NCBI RefSeq assembly: GCF_042646165.1
Contig: NZ_JBHRTC010000022.1
Origin: Microbaculum marinum
GTDB lineage: Bacteria > Pseudomonadota > Alphaproteobacteria > Rhizobiales > Tepidamorphaceae
Reading direction: 5' to 3' (one strand)
DNA length: 64,000 bases
Positions 34,415-44,510 of the stretch are shown here, piece after piece; position 1 is the first letter of the stretch; each line of letters opens with the position of its first letter. The translations under genes and the position numbers were made by a program. Below the pieces are notes generated by a model, which was given only the letters and a program-made list of their open reading frames with translations, searched no databases and was not told the DNA's origin.

Positions 34415-35167
34415 GTGCAGGAAGTCGTAATCGTCACCGGCGCAAGCACCGGCATCGGGGCCGCCACCGCCCGCATCCTCGGCGCCGCCGGCGCCAGCGT
34501 CGTCGTAAACTACAAGAGTTCCAGGGACTTGGCCGAAGGCGTCGCCGCCGAGGTGGAGGCCCTGGGCGGCAAGGCGATCGCGGTCGGCGCCGACATGGGC
34601 GTCGAGGCCGACATCGTCCGCATGTTCGAGGAGACCGACAAGGCCTTCGGACCGTTGACCGGCCTCGTCAACAATGCCGGCATCAACAGCCCGAAGCACC
34701 GTGCCGTTGAGGACTATACCTTTGAGGAAACAATGGGAATCCTCGCCGTCAACACCGCCGGCGTGCTGATTTGCTGCCGCGAAGCGGTGAAGCGGATGTC
34801 GACCAAGCACGGCGGCAAGGGCGGTGCGATCGTCAACGTCTCGTCGATCGGCGCTCTCACAGGCTCCCCCGGCCGGTTCATCCACTACGCCGGCTCGAAG
34901 GCCGCGGTAGACACGATGACCATGGGCATCGCCGCCGAGGTCGTGCGCGACGGCATCCGCGTCAACGCGATCCGGCCGGGCATGGTCGACACGCCGATCC
35001 ACGCCAAGACCGGCCAGGCGGACAGGCTGACCCAGGCGGCCACGCTGACGCCGCTCGGCCGGGCCGGCAGACCCGAAGAGGTCGCGGAGGCGATCGTCTG
35101 GATGCTGTCCGACAAGGCCTCGCTCGTCACGGGGGCGATTCTCAACGTCATGGGCGCCCAGCGCTGA
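34415..35167 (+). CDS. Short-chain dehydrogenase/reductase (glucose 1-dehydrogenase/FabG-like)
   Basis: This 250-residue classical SDR has GASTGIG at residues 9-15, NNAG at 86-89, catalytic Ser about 143-144, Tyr158 and Lys162 (YAGSK), and IRPGMVDTP after the active site. The final motif SLVTGAILNVMGAQ replaces the common DGG ending. The GTG start at 34415 follows CGGAG. The cofactor and substrate are not readable, though a carbohydrate or hydroxy acid is plausible from the TTT transporter downstream (230 bp away). Confidence 0.86.
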   Translation: MQEVVIVTGASTGIGAATARILGAAGASVVVNYKSSRDLAEGVAAEVEALGGKAIAVGADMGVEADIVRMFEETDKAFGPLTGLVNNAGINSPKHRAVEDYTFEETMGILAVNTAGVLICCREAVKRMSTKHGGKGGAIVNVSSIGALTGSPGRFIHYAGSKAAVDTMTMGIAAEVVRDGIRVNAIRPGMVDTPIHAKTGQADRLTQAATLTPLGRAGRPEEVAEAIVWMLSDKASLVTGAILNVMGAQR

Positions 35168-35397
35168 GCCTGCACGTCCGGACGGGAGCTGCATGTTCCG
35201 GCGGTTTCATCGTGCGAAAATCACACGCACGGGCACCGGGTCGCGCACCGAGTTGTTATAGCGTCGACCCATTGACGCCGCGCCGCGCGGCCGGGAACCG
35301 GTGACCGCCGGGCTTTGATCGCGCAGGGATTTCGGCGATCCGAACCGAGCATCGCCGGCGGCGACAACACGACGTCTACAGTTGGGAGGACACGGAA

Positions 35398-36396
35398 ATG
35401 ACCACATCGACCTTGGCTCTCCGCCGCGGTGCATTGACCCTCGCCGCGGCCTCGGCGCTCGTCACCGCGACACTCGCCCTCGCCCCCGCCAGCGCATCGG
35501 CGAACGACTATCCGAACAAGCCGATCACCGCAGTCGTGCCGTTCGGCGCCGGCGGCGGCACCGACACCCAGACCCGCCTGTGGGGCGAGGCGATGGCGCC
35601 GCTCATCGGCGAGCGCATCATCGTCGAGAACGTCGCGGGCGCGGCCGGCGTGATCGGGACGAAGCAGGGGATCGCTGCCGAGCCGGACGGCTACACGGTG
35701 GTGATGGGGGTTGCCTCGACGATCACCATCAATCCGTTCACCAATCCCGCCGCCGACTACAGTCCGATGGACGACCTCCAGCCCGTCGCCCAGATCGGGT
35801 ATACGCCCTACGTGATGGTCGTGGCCAACGATCTCGGCATCAAGACGCTGCCGGAACTGATCGAATACGGACAGGAGCACGAGGGCGAGCTGACCTACGC
35901 CGGCTGGACCGGCGTCGGCGAAATGGCGCGCAAGGGCCTGGAGGTGAAGACGGGCCTCAAGATGACGCCGGTCCCCTACAAGGGCATGGTCGAGGCGATG
36001 ACCGACATCATTGCCGGGCGTGCCTCGGGAACCATCGTCGATCTTGCCTCGGCGCTGCCGTTCATCCGCTCGGGCGACGTGACCCCGATCGTCATGACCG
36101 GTCCCGACAAGTCCCCCGCGCTACCTGACGTGCAGACGATCGACGAGGCCGGCGTGAAGGACTACTTCATCGACTCGTGGGTGACGCTCTTCGTCCCGAA
36201 GGGCACGCCGATGGAGATCGTCGAATACCTGAACGCCAAGACCCGCGAAGCGCTGCAGACGAAGGCCGTCCAGGATCGCTACGAGGAACTCGCGATCGAG
36301 TTCCGGGACTACGATGTCGCGCAAACCGAGGACTTCATCCAGCGGCAGATCAACGGCTGGAAGACCCTGATCGACGAGACCGGTTCGGGCAAGTAG
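35398..36396 (+). CDS. Tripartite tricarboxylate transporter (TTT), periplasmic binding protein (TctC/Bug)
   Basis: This 332-residue binding protein has a signal peptide (residues 1 to about 35, ending ASASA). The Bug-family start YPNKPITAVVPFGAGGGTDTQTRL and the segment VENVAGAAGVIGTKQ, which surround the ligand cleft, are clear; so is PVPYKGMVEAMTDIIAG. Ligands in this family are carboxylates such as citrate, tartrate, or aromatic and dicarboxylic acids. GGGAGGA stands upstream of the ATG. It heads the tctCBA operon. Confidence 0.92.
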   Translation: MTTSTLALRRGALTLAAASALVTATLALAPASASANDYPNKPITAVVPFGAGGGTDTQTRLWGEAMAPLIGERIIVENVAGAAGVIGTKQGIAAEPDGYTVVMGVASTITINPFTNPAADYSPMDDLQPVAQIGYTPYVMVVANDLGIKTLPELIEYGQEHEGELTYAGWTGVGEMARKGLEVKTGLKMTPVPYKGMVEAMTDIIAGRASGTIVDLASALPFIRSGDVTPIVMTGPDKSPALPDVQTIDEAGVKDYFIDSWVTLFVPKGTPMEIVEYLNAKTREALQTKAVQDRYEELAIEFRDYDVAQTEDFIQRQINGWKTLIDETGSGK

Positions 36397-36529
36397 CGGA
36401 CCGGATCTCAAGTCGGTTCGACTGTCGTGCGGCAGGCCGAGGACCTCCGGCCTGCCGGACATCCCCTCAAGGGCAGCGCCTCGAGGCGTCTGCCAATCGT
36501 CCGGACTGATCCCGATCCAGGAACCAACG

Positions 36530-37177
36530 ATGGAACTTGAACCGACGGGCCCGCACGGATCGCGCACGGTGCCGCGCTATGCCCGGGTCGACGTGATCGG
36601 CGGGGCCGTGATGGTCTTCATTGCCGGCCTGATCTGGTACGGCGCGATCGGCCTTGCCGTCGGCAACATCACCAACTTCGGACCGGGGGCGATGCCGAGA
36701 GTGCTCGCCGGCATTCTGCTGTTGGCCGGCGGCGCGGTACTCGTGCACGGGCTGTTCCAGCGCCCCGGGGAAGCGGAGCCGCTGACGCTCGCGCTGCGCC
36801 CGCCGCTGATACTGACCATTGCGATCTTCCTGTTCGCCCTGTTCATCCGGGGCGGCGACTTCTGGTTTCTCACCACTCCTCGGTTCGGCATCATGGTGGT
36901 GGGGCCTTCGACCGTCCTCATAGCCGGATTGGCCACGCCGGAGGCGAACCTGAAGGAGCTCCTGGTGCTGGCCTTCGGGCTGACCGCGGCGGCCCTCCTC
37001 GTCTTCTCCGATCTCCTCGGCGTGCCGATCCCGGTGTTTCCGAGGGGTCTGGAGAACATGATCCCGCCCTCCTTCGGGCTCGATGCGGCTGTGAGGGTCC
37101 TTTACCTGGTCTACGGCTCCGTCGCGGCAGCCTTCTACGTCATCTTCTTCGGCGTTCCGGAGGCGCTGCGTGGCTGA
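36530..37177 (+). CDS. TTT transporter small membrane subunit (TctB)
   Basis: This 215-residue protein has about four to five hydrophobic helices (starting near residue 22 with VDVIGGAVMVFIAGLIW). It shows the FGPGAMPRVLAGILLLAGG segment typical of TctB. It overlaps the start of tctA by 8 bp. Longer than most TctB proteins (about 150-180), it has an extra hydrophobic segment in the middle. Confidence 0.85.
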   Translation: MELEPTGPHGSRTVPRYARVDVIGGAVMVFIAGLIWYGAIGLAVGNITNFGPGAMPRVLAGILLLAGGAVLVHGLFQRPGEAEPLTLALRPPLILTIAIFLFALFIRGGDFWFLTTPRFGIMVVGPSTVLIAGLATPEANLKELLVLAFGLTAAALLVFSDLLGVPIPVFPRGLENMIPPSFGLDAAVRVLYLVYGSVAAAFYVIFFGVPEALRG

Positions 37178-38675
37178 ACTCTTCAACCATCTCATCCTCG
37201 GGTTCTCCGTCGTCCTGTCGGTCCAGAACGTGCTGCTGTGCCTCGTCGGCTGCCTCGTCGGGACGATGATCGGCGTGTTGCCGGGCATCGGCCCGCTGGC
37301 GACCATCGCGATCCTGCTTCCCATCACCTACAATGCCGAGCCGATCGGCTCGCTGATCATGCTCGCCGGGATCTACTACGGCTCGCAGTACGGCGGTTCG
37401 ACCACGGCGATCCTGGTCAACATGCCGGGCGAGTCATCGTCCGTGGTGACGACGCTGGACGGCCATGCGATGGCGCGCCAGGGGCGGGCGGGCAAGGCGT
37501 TGGGGATTGCGGCAATCGGCTCCTTCATCGCCGGAACCTTCGCCACCCTCGTCGTCGCCGGAATTGCCGTCCCCCTGTCGCGTCTGGCGCTCGGCTTCAC
37601 GGCAGGCAACTATTTCGCGGTGATGGTGCTGGGCCTGAGCCTGGCGATCGTGCTCGCCGGGGGGTCGCTGCTCAAGGCGTTCTGCATGCTGCTGATCGGA
37701 GTGACGATGGCGATGGTCGGCGCGGACCAGATCACCGCGGAGCCGCGCCTGACGTTCGGCAGCCAGGATCTCTACGACGGATTCGGAATAGCCATCCTCG
37801 CCATGGGACTGTTCGGGATCGCCGAGATCCTGCGCAATCTGGAGAACCCCGAACGTCGTCCCTTCGCGGGAGACGTGGTCGGCGGCCTGCTCCCGGACCG
37901 CAAGGACATGCGCGAGTCCGCGGGCGCCATAGCCCGCGGCTCGCTGCTCGGGGCGATCGTCGGCATCATCCCCGGTAACGGGGCGACGCTCTCCTCCTTT
38001 GCCTCATATGTCCTTGAAAAGCGGGTCTCATCGCACCCCGAACGTTTCGGAAAGGGCGCGATCCAGGGAGTCGCGGGCCCGGAGTCCGCCAACAACGCGG
38101 CAGCGCAAACGACGTTCGTCCCGCTTCTCACCCTCGGTCTTCCCTCGACCGCGACCATGGCGCTGGTGGGCGGCGCGATGACCCTGCACGGGGTCGTTCC
38201 CGGCCCGCAGGTGATAGACCTCCACCCGGACCTGTTCTGGGGCGTCGTCACATCGATGTGGATCGGCAATCTGATGCTCGTCATCATCAACCTGCCGCTG
38301 ATCGGCATCTGGGTGAAGTTCCTCAAGGTGCCCTATCGCCTGCTGTTCCCGATGATCGTGCTGATCTGCTGCATCGGCATCTACTCGGTGAACTCGCGAC
38401 CCTCGGACGTCATCCAGGTCGCGCTGTTCGGGGTCATCGGCTATGTGCTGCACAAGCTGAAGTTCGAACCGGCGCCGCTGTTGCTGGGACTGGTGCTCGG
38501 CGGAATGCTGGAAGACAATCTTCGCCGCGGCCTCATCCTGAGCCACGGCAACGTCCTGGTGTTCCTCAGCGACCCGCTGACGCTGGCGCTCCTTCTGGTG
38601 ACGCTGGTCGTGCTCGGCTCGGCGCTGCTGCCGGCTCTCGGGAAGCGACGGGAGCTTCTCGCGGAAGAAGACTGA
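37170..38675 (+). CDS. TTT transporter large membrane subunit (TctA)
   Basis: This 501-residue inner-membrane protein has about twelve helices. The family signature GTMIGVLPGIGPLATIAILLP (about residues 30-50) and its second copy GAIVGIIPGNGATLSSFASY are present, together with YYGSQYGGSTTAIL. GTG at 37170 is the start, with CGGAGG upstream. Together with TctB and TctC it forms a secondary, ion-driven carboxylate importer. The BNR-repeat protein gene follows 40 bp later. Confidence 0.94.
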   Translation: MAELFNHLILGFSVVLSVQNVLLCLVGCLVGTMIGVLPGIGPLATIAILLPITYNAEPIGSLIMLAGIYYGSQYGGSTTAILVNMPGESSSVVTTLDGHAMARQGRAGKALGIAAIGSFIAGTFATLVVAGIAVPLSRLALGFTAGNYFAVMVLGLSLAIVLAGGSLLKAFCMLLIGVTMAMVGADQITAEPRLTFGSQDLYDGFGIAILAMGLFGIAEILRNLENPERRPFAGDVVGGLLPDRKDMRESAGAIARGSLLGAIVGIIPGNGATLSSFASYVLEKRVSSHPERFGKGAIQGVAGPESANNAAAQTTFVPLLTLGLPSTATMALVGGAMTLHGVVPGPQVIDLHPDLFWGVVTSMWIGNLMLVIINLPLIGIWVKFLKVPYRLLFPMIVLICCIGIYSVNSRPSDVIQVALFGVIGYVLHKLKFEPAPLLLGLVLGGMLEDNLRRGLILSHGNVLVFLSDPLTLALLLVTLVVLGSALLPALGKRRELLAEED

Positions 38676-38715
38676 CAGCCGACGCGAACGTGGCCACCGG
38701 AGACCACAAGCCCAC

Positions 38716-39870
38716 ATGCCGTTCAGACTGCCCGCCCCCAGACCGGCGCGCGACGCCGACCACAAAATCGTCATTCGGCGCGAGGACGCCTTCTGCGGCT
38801 GGCCGTTCTACTGCGGACTGTGGCGGGTCGCCAACGGCGACCTCGTGGCCGGCTTCAAGATGGTCGCCGCAAGCTATCGCGACGAGGCCGAGATCGCCCA
38901 CGACCGGCTGACCTATCGCCGCGGCGACCTCGTCCTGATCCGCTCCGGCGACAACGGCGCCAGCTGGAACGATGACGATCTGGTCCACGTCCACCGGCTC
39001 GACATCAATGCCACCGAGATCCTGTCTCAAGGTCCGCGCGACTACCGCACCGAAGGGCCCCTGGATTTCTCAAGCCCCGACACGCTGATCATGTCCGGAG
39101 CCGTTCCGGCGTTTCTAAAGCCCGACAGCCAGGCCTGGCTGCGGGCCTCCACCGACGGCGGCCGCACCTGGCGGCGCCATATCCTGCTGCCGATGGGAGG
39201 CTTTCCCGCTCTTTCCGGCAGCGGCTCGTCGATGGTCCGAAGCGACGGCATGAACCTGATCGGGCTGGCGATGACGACCGACGACGGCTGGGTCAACCGA
39301 CCGCTCGTCTATGGCAGCCGCGACGGGACGGAGTGGCACTTCGTCTCCTTCATCACCCCGCGGCCGGACGACTCGCAGTCGCTCAGCCGCCGCGAGGGGA
39401 ACTTCATCTTCGGCGCGATCGGGCAGTTCTACCCGCGCCTGATCGCGATGCAGGACGGACGGATACTGGCGTCCGTCCGCTTCCAGCGGGATGCGCGCAA
39501 CGTGATCTGGACCGACATCTACCGGTCGGAGGATGGCGGGCTTACCTGGCACTACCTGTCGCGCGTCAGCGAATGGGGTGCGCCTGGCGACCTGGTCCAG
39601 CTTCGCGACGGCCGCGTGGTCTGCGTCTACGGCTACAGGGTCAATCCCCCCGGCATCCGGGCAAGGGTCTCGGAGGATTTCGGAGCCACATGGGGAGGCG
39701 AGATCATCCTGCGCGACGATGGCGGAAGCTGGGATCTCGGCTATCCGCGGATCATCGAGCATGAGCCCGGACGTGTCCTGGCGATCTACTACATGAACCG
39801 CGCCGACGACCCCATCCAGATGAACGGGGGCGTACGCCACATCGCCCAGACCACGTTCATGCCCGACTGA
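38716..39870 (+). CDS. BNR-repeat (sialidase-fold) protein
   Basis: This 384-residue protein without signal peptide is presumably cytoplasmic. Four Asp-box motifs (SxDxGxxW) mark a sialidase-type beta-propeller: SGDNGASW (about residue 77), STDGGRTW (about 143), SEDGGLTW (about 269) and SEDFGATW (about 321). Arginines of a sialidase triad may be present, but I cannot assign them. It follows tctA at 40 bp, so it is probably in the TTT operon. A cytoplasmic sialidase-fold enzyme downstream of a carboxylate importer suggests a hydrolase or lyase acting on the imported acid sugar. Confidence 0.75.
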   Translation: MPFRLPAPRPARDADHKIVIRREDAFCGWPFYCGLWRVANGDLVAGFKMVAASYRDEAEIAHDRLTYRRGDLVLIRSGDNGASWNDDDLVHVHRLDINATEILSQGPRDYRTEGPLDFSSPDTLIMSGAVPAFLKPDSQAWLRASTDGGRTWRRHILLPMGGFPALSGSGSSMVRSDGMNLIGLAMTTDDGWVNRPLVYGSRDGTEWHFVSFITPRPDDSQSLSRREGNFIFGAIGQFYPRLIAMQDGRILASVRFQRDARNVIWTDIYRSEDGGLTWHYLSRVSEWGAPGDLVQLRDGRVVCVYGYRVNPPGIRARVSEDFGATWGGEIILRDDGGSWDLGYPRIIEHEPGRVLAIYYMNRADDPIQMNGGVRHIAQTTFMPD

Positions 39871-40284
39871 GCTGCCGCCGCCGGCCGGAAGACCGCCAGT
39901 ACAACGATCGACGGCCAGGACTTTCGGAGTATCGAAAAAGACGGGACGCCCCGTCCGTTCGAATACGCCAGTCCATTTCACGGCGTGACGGGCTTCACCT
40001 TCACGGCCCGCACAAGGAACCCGTTGAATTCTTCGCTGCAGGGTTCGACAGACCAATATCGTCGGCTACGCTCGCGGCAACGGGGCTTCCGTTTCGTCAC
40101 ATACCCCAACCGGTTTCATGTCTGTCGCCCGGATATTTGCTTGCGTGAAGCGAATCCGCCAGAGTCGCGGCAACAAGCTGGCGTCGACCGCTGCGGCATG
40201 CTGTCGGCGTCGCAATGCCCTTACGTGTCGAGTGCGCTGGCGCTCGCGTCAGCCAATACCGCCCCCTACGGATACGATCGACCC
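39871..40284. other. 414-bp intergenic region, nothing recognised
   Basis: No gene, RNA or clear terminator is seen. The reading frame of the downstream channel protein is open back to 39985, but the sequence there has no hydrophobic or conserved character, so it is more likely leader DNA. Confidence 0.5.
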
Positions 40285-42633
40285 ATGCGCTGCATCCTTA
40301 CTGCCTTCCTCCTTACGTGTGCCCTCCTGATCGGCAGCGTGTCGGCGCAGGAGGGAGCGCCGCCCGAGGCGCCGGGCGGCGCCGCGGCAGGCGCTCCATC
40401 GGACGGCTCCGGCGTCGAAGCCCCGGCGGGATCGGTTCAGTCGCTCATCCAGATCCTGGAGAACGACCAGGCGCGCGCCGAACTCATCGCCAAGCTGAAG
40501 GAGACGGCGGCGGCGGATCCTGCACCCGAAGCGGCGCCTGCCGAAAGCGAGGATCTCGGCCCTGCGCGGATCGCGGCCGAATACACCCGCTCGATCGCCA
40601 ATCATACCGCAGAGCTCGTGACCACCTTGGGACGCGTCGGTGCCGATCTGGGCGACGCGCTGTCCGACACCAGCGAGATCGATACGATGCGGCTGGGCCG
40701 TACGGTGCTCAATCTCTGCCTTTCGGTGGCCGTCGTGTTCGGCGCATTCGTGCTGCTGCGCCTGCTCTCCCGGGCTCCCTTGCAGATGTTCGCGCGGCGC
40801 GCGGAAGGCAGGCGCTGGGTCGCACGCGTCATGTATCTCGTGCCGACGCTGCTCGTGGAAGCGGCAACCATCGTGCTCGCATGGCTGGCCGGCTACGTGT
40901 TCTCGCTCTTCTTCGGCAGCCGCGGCGAGATGAGCATCTATCAGACGCTCTTTCTCAATGCCTTCATCGCGATAGAAGCCGTGAAGCTGGTCTGCCGACT
41001 CCTGTTGATGCCGGCGTACCCGGCGCTGCGCCTGATCCCGCTCGGCGATACCGGAGCAGCCTACTGGTACTTCTGGCTCAGCCGCGTCGTCAGCCTTGTC
41101 GGTTACGGCCTCCTGTTCGTGGTGCCGGTCGCGGCCGCCGAGATATCACCCCGATTCTCCGGTGCGGTGAAGGTGCTCGTCGTGCTGACGGCGGTCGTCA
41201 TGACCATCCTGATCATCCTGCAGAACAAGGGCCGGGTCCGGGCCTTCCTGCACCGGCGGATGGAGGCCGGCAAGACCGACGCGCTCGGCCGGTTCTTCGC
41301 CTTCCTTGGAAACCACTGGCACCAGATCGCGATCCTCTACCTGATCGCCTTCTTCGTGGTGTGGAGCGTCAATCCGGAGGAAGCCCTGCCGTTCATGCTG
41401 CGTGCGACGGCCGAGTCGCTGGCGGCGATCGTGGTGGGCGTCCTGGTCACGGGTTTCGTGTCCCGGGCGATCTCCCTGGGACTGCGGCTGCCGGACGACG
41501 TGAAGCAGCGGCTGCCGCTGCTGGAATCCCGTCTCAACGCCTTCGTGCCGACTGTCCTCAAGGCCGTTCGTCTCGTCGTGCTGGTTGCGGTGCTGCTGAC
41601 GATCGCCGACGCCTGGAACCTCCTGCAGGTACTCGAATGGATCGGCTCGGAGGAAGGACAGGGCTTCCTCGGCAAGATCCTTTCGGTGCTGATCGTTCTG
41701 GGTATCGGCGGGGCGATCTACCTGACCGTCACGTCCTGGGTCGAGTATCGCCTCAATCCCAGTGCCGGGCGGCCGCCGACGGCACGCGAGATCACCCTCC
41801 TGTCGCTGCTGAGGAACGCCTTCACGATCGTCCTGTGCGTGATCGTCTTCATGCTGGTCCTGTCCGAGATCGGGGTGAACATCGGACCGCTGCTCGCCTC
41901 GGTCGGCGTGCTGTCGCTCGCCTTCTCGTTCGGCGCCCAGAAGATGGTCCAGGACGTGGTGACCGGCGTCTTCATCCAGTTCGAGAACGCCATGAATACC
42001 GGCGACGTGGTCACCGCCGGCGGGATCACCGGCGTCGTGGAGGCGCTGTCCATCCGCTCCGTGTCGCTGCGCTCGCTCGACGGGACGCTGCACCTGATCC
42101 CGTTCTCGTCGGTCGATGCGGTCTCCAACTTCATGAAGGGATACAGCTTCCACGTCGCCGAGATCGGCGTCGCCTACCGGGAAAGCATTCCGGAGGTGAA
42201 GCAGGCGATGCTCGACGCGTTCGAGAAGCTGAAGGAGACCGAGCACGGCGCCTCGATCATCGGCGACCTGGAGATGCACGGCATAACGGCGTTCGCCGAT
42301 TCCTCGGTCGTCGTGCGCGCCCGCATCAAGACACCACCGGGCAGCCAGTGGGGCGTCGGCCGGGCCTACAACGAGATCATCAAGGAGGTGTTCGACGAGC
42401 GCAACATCGAGATCCCGTTCCCGCACGTCACCCTGTACATGGGCGAGGACAAGCAAGGCAACGCGCCGCCGATGCGCGTGATCAACGAAGACGGCGACAA
42501 GGCGAGGATCGCGCCGGAAGAGGCCCGCGACCGGACCGCCACGACGGGAGCGACCGACCTGGCCGAGCCGCGCCGGGGTCCGGTGACGCCGGTCAACCAG
42601 GATGGCCCCGACACCGACGAGGGCAAGGAGTGA
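40285..42633 (+). CDS. Large MscS-family mechanosensitive channel
   Basis: This 782-residue protein starts with a signal-like segment (MRCILTAFLLTCALLIGSVSA), followed by a periplasmic region rich in Ala/Glu (to about residue 125) and about ten transmembrane helices. The MscS core is C-terminal: pore helix VGVLSLAFSFGAQKMVQDVVTGVF (about 543-566), then the beta domain with FENAMNTGDVV, LRSLDGTLHLIPFSSV and the alpha/beta cage. Such long members open upon osmotic downshock. It is convergent with the TRAP cluster, with only 6 bp between stop codons. The start is not supported by a strong ribosome site. Confidence 0.87.
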   Translation: MRCILTAFLLTCALLIGSVSAQEGAPPEAPGGAAAGAPSDGSGVEAPAGSVQSLIQILENDQARAELIAKLKETAAADPAPEAAPAESEDLGPARIAAEYTRSIANHTAELVTTLGRVGADLGDALSDTSEIDTMRLGRTVLNLCLSVAVVFGAFVLLRLLSRAPLQMFARRAEGRRWVARVMYLVPTLLVEAATIVLAWLAGYVFSLFFGSRGEMSIYQTLFLNAFIAIEAVKLVCRLLLMPAYPALRLIPLGDTGAAYWYFWLSRVVSLVGYGLLFVVPVAAAEISPRFSGAVKVLVVLTAVVMTILIILQNKGRVRAFLHRRMEAGKTDALGRFFAFLGNHWHQIAILYLIAFFVVWSVNPEEALPFMLRATAESLAAIVVGVLVTGFVSRAISLGLRLPDDVKQRLPLLESRLNAFVPTVLKAVRLVVLVAVLLTIADAWNLLQVLEWIGSEEGQGFLGKILSVLIVLGIGGAIYLTVTSWVEYRLNPSAGRPPTAREITLLSLLRNAFTIVLCVIVFMLVLSEIGVNIGPLLASVGVLSLAFSFGAQKMVQDVVTGVFIQFENAMNTGDVVTAGGITGVVEALSIRSVSLRSLDGTLHLIPFSSVDAVSNFMKGYSFHVAEIGVAYRESIPEVKQAMLDAFEKLKETEHGASIIGDLEMHGITAFADSSVVVRARIKTPPGSQWGVGRAYNEIIKEVFDERNIEIPFPHVTLYMGEDKQGNAPPMRVINEDGDKARIAPEEARDRTATTGATDLAEPRRGPVTPVNQDGPDTDEGKE

Positions 42634-42639
42634 AGGCGC

Positions 42640-43926
42640 TCAGCCGTAGACCAGATTGGGCAGCCAGAGGCTGAGTTCGGGCACCAGGGCGATCAGCACG
42701 ACCACCGCGATCTCCGCAGCGATGAGCGGCCAGAGCATCCGGTTGATCCGGCCGAGGGGCACATCGCTGATCGCGGCCGCGGTGAAAAGCGTGTAGCCGA
42801 AAGGCGGGGTCGCCAGGCCGATGCCGAGATTGACGACGATCATCGCTCCCAGGTGGACGGGGTCGAGACCGAGCTGCGTGCCGATGGAGATCAGGAAGCC
42901 CGAGAACACGATCATGATGGCGATGGTGTCCATCAGTGCGCCGACGAGCAGCAGCACGACGTTCAGGACCAGCAGCACGATCACCTTTTCGTCGGAGAAC
43001 TGGGCGATTGCCGCGCCCAGCCGATCTGCCACCTTCTCCAGCGCGATCAGCCAGCCATATGCCGTCGATAGCGCGACGATGAAGATGATCGCCGCGGTGG
43101 TGCGCATCGAGCGCAGCAGGATCGCCGGGATATCCGCCAGCTTCAGCTCCCGGTGGATGAACAGGCCGACGATGAGGCCGTAGAGGACACCGATGACGCC
43201 GGCCTCGGTCGGCGTGAATATGCCGCCGTAGATGCCGCCGAGGATAATGACCGGCGCCAGCAGGGCCCACTTGCTGTCCCACAATGCCCTGCCCAACTCG
43301 TTCCAGCTGAACCGCCGCGAGTCGCGCGGCAGGTCGATCCGGCGCGCGTAGACATTGCACATGGTCATGAGAGCCAGGCACAGGAGGAGGCCCGGCACGA
43401 TGCCCGCCAGGAACAGGCGCGGAACCGAGACATTGGCGATGATGCCCCAGATCACCATCGGTATCGACGGCGGGATCATGATGCCTATCGGGCCGTACGC
43501 CGCCGCCAGCGCCGCCGCGAAGGACTTGGAGTAGCCGCGCTTCTCCATCTCGGGGATCGTCAGTTTGCCTATGGCAGCAGTCGTCGCCGGAGCCGAGCCC
43601 GAAATTGCCCCGAAGAAGGTCGCCGACAGGACCGCGACCATGCCGAGCCCGCCGCGCAGGTAGCGCGCCGTGACCATGGCGAGCTCGACCAGGCGGCCGG
43701 ACAGGCCGCCCGTATGCATGATGTCGCCCGCAAGGATGAAGCAGGGCACGGCAAGCAGTGCGTAGACCTCGATTCCGGACACGGAATACTGGATTGCGAC
43801 AATCGTATCGATACCGGAGACCAGCAGCGCCAGGACCACGCCGATGCCGATTGCGAAGGCGAAGGGAACGCCCAGCACCAACAGGACGGTGATGCCGGCG
43901 GTGAGGATCCAATCGGCACCGGTCAT
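42640..43926 (-). CDS. TRAP transporter large membrane subunit (DctM)
   Basis: This 428-residue inner-membrane protein has about twelve helices. It shows typical DctM segments: VPCFILAGDIMHTGG, FFGAISGSAPATTAAIG and YGPIGIMIPPSIPMVIWG in the first half, and FTPTEAGVIGVLYG in the second. Together with DctQ and DctP it imports a carboxylate or sugar acid by a Na+-coupled route. The ATG overlaps the dctQ stop (ATGA at 43923-43926). Confidence 0.94.
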   Translation of the reverse strand: MTGADWILTAGITVLLVLGVPFAFAIGIGVVLALLVSGIDTIVAIQYSVSGIEVYALLAVPCFILAGDIMHTGGLSGRLVELAMVTARYLRGGLGMVAVLSATFFGAISGSAPATTAAIGKLTIPEMEKRGYSKSFAAALAAAYGPIGIMIPPSIPMVIWGIIANVSVPRLFLAGIVPGLLLCLALMTMCNVYARRIDLPRDSRRFSWNELGRALWDSKWALLAPVIILGGIYGGIFTPTEAGVIGVLYGLIVGLFIHRELKLADIPAILLRSMRTTAAIIFIVALSTAYGWLIALEKVADRLGAAIAQFSDEKVIVLLVLNVVLLLVGALMDTIAIMIVFSGFLISIGTQLGLDPVHLGAMIVVNLGIGLATPPFGYTLFTAAAISDVPLGRINRMLWPLIAAEIAVVVLIALVPELSLWLPNLVYG

Positions 43927-44429
43927 GTCGTTTCCCTTCCCGCGAGGCGGTTGAGAAGACGCGCGACCGCATGCAATACGATCAGCGCCCCGCAGACCGG
44001 AGCGACGCTGTAGAGATACTGGACGGGGTATCCCGTGGCGGCCGACGTGTTGTCCCAGGTCAGGTCGACCAGGCGGAGCCCGGCCTCGACGACGAAGATC
44101 CCGAAACCGGCGATCGTCAACTCGATCATCCCCTCCATTGCGGAGCGCCAGCGGTCGCTGGGGAGGCTGTCGATGAAGAAGGACAGGCGGATGTGGAAGC
44201 CCTCTCGCACCCCGACGCTCGACAGCAGCAGCACCGCCCAGACGAACAGGAACATCGCGATCTCTTCCGACCACGACAGCGGGTCGTTCAGGGCGTAGCG
44301 GAAGAAGACCTGCGCGAGCAGAGAAAGCAGGAACCCGGCAGTCAGGATAACGGCGACGGCCGCGGACACCTTCGACACGCCCTTGCTGACCAAGTCGACA
44401 TATTTGACGACCGACATCGAGACCGACAT
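43923..44429 (-). CDS. TRAP transporter small membrane subunit (DctQ)
   Basis: This 168-residue protein has four transmembrane helices. It carries the family motif QVFFRYALNDPLSWSEEIAMFLFVWA (residues about 40-65), normal for DctQ. It is coupled to dctM by an ATGA overlap. The gap to the binding-protein gene upstream is 81 bp. An ATG four codons in is an alternative start. Confidence 0.92.
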   Translation of the reverse strand: MSVSMSVVKYVDLVSKGVSKVSAAVAVILTAGFLLSLLAQVFFRYALNDPLSWSEEIAMFLFVWAVLLLSSVGVREGFHIRLSFFIDSLPSDRWRSAMEGMIELTIAGFGIFVVEAGLRLVDLTWDNTSAATGYPVQYLYSVAPVCGALIVLHAVARLLNRLAGRETT

Positions 44430-44510
44430 TTCGTGGCCCGGGAGATTCGCGGATCTACAGGATACTGCCGGCGGGCGTGGAATCGCCCGCCGGCAGTTCC
44501 CGCGGAACCA

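Noticed and set aside
39985..40284. N-terminal extension of the MscS channel by 100 residues
   Set aside because: The extension lacks conserved or hydrophobic character, and the ATG at 40285 is followed directly by a signal-like segment.
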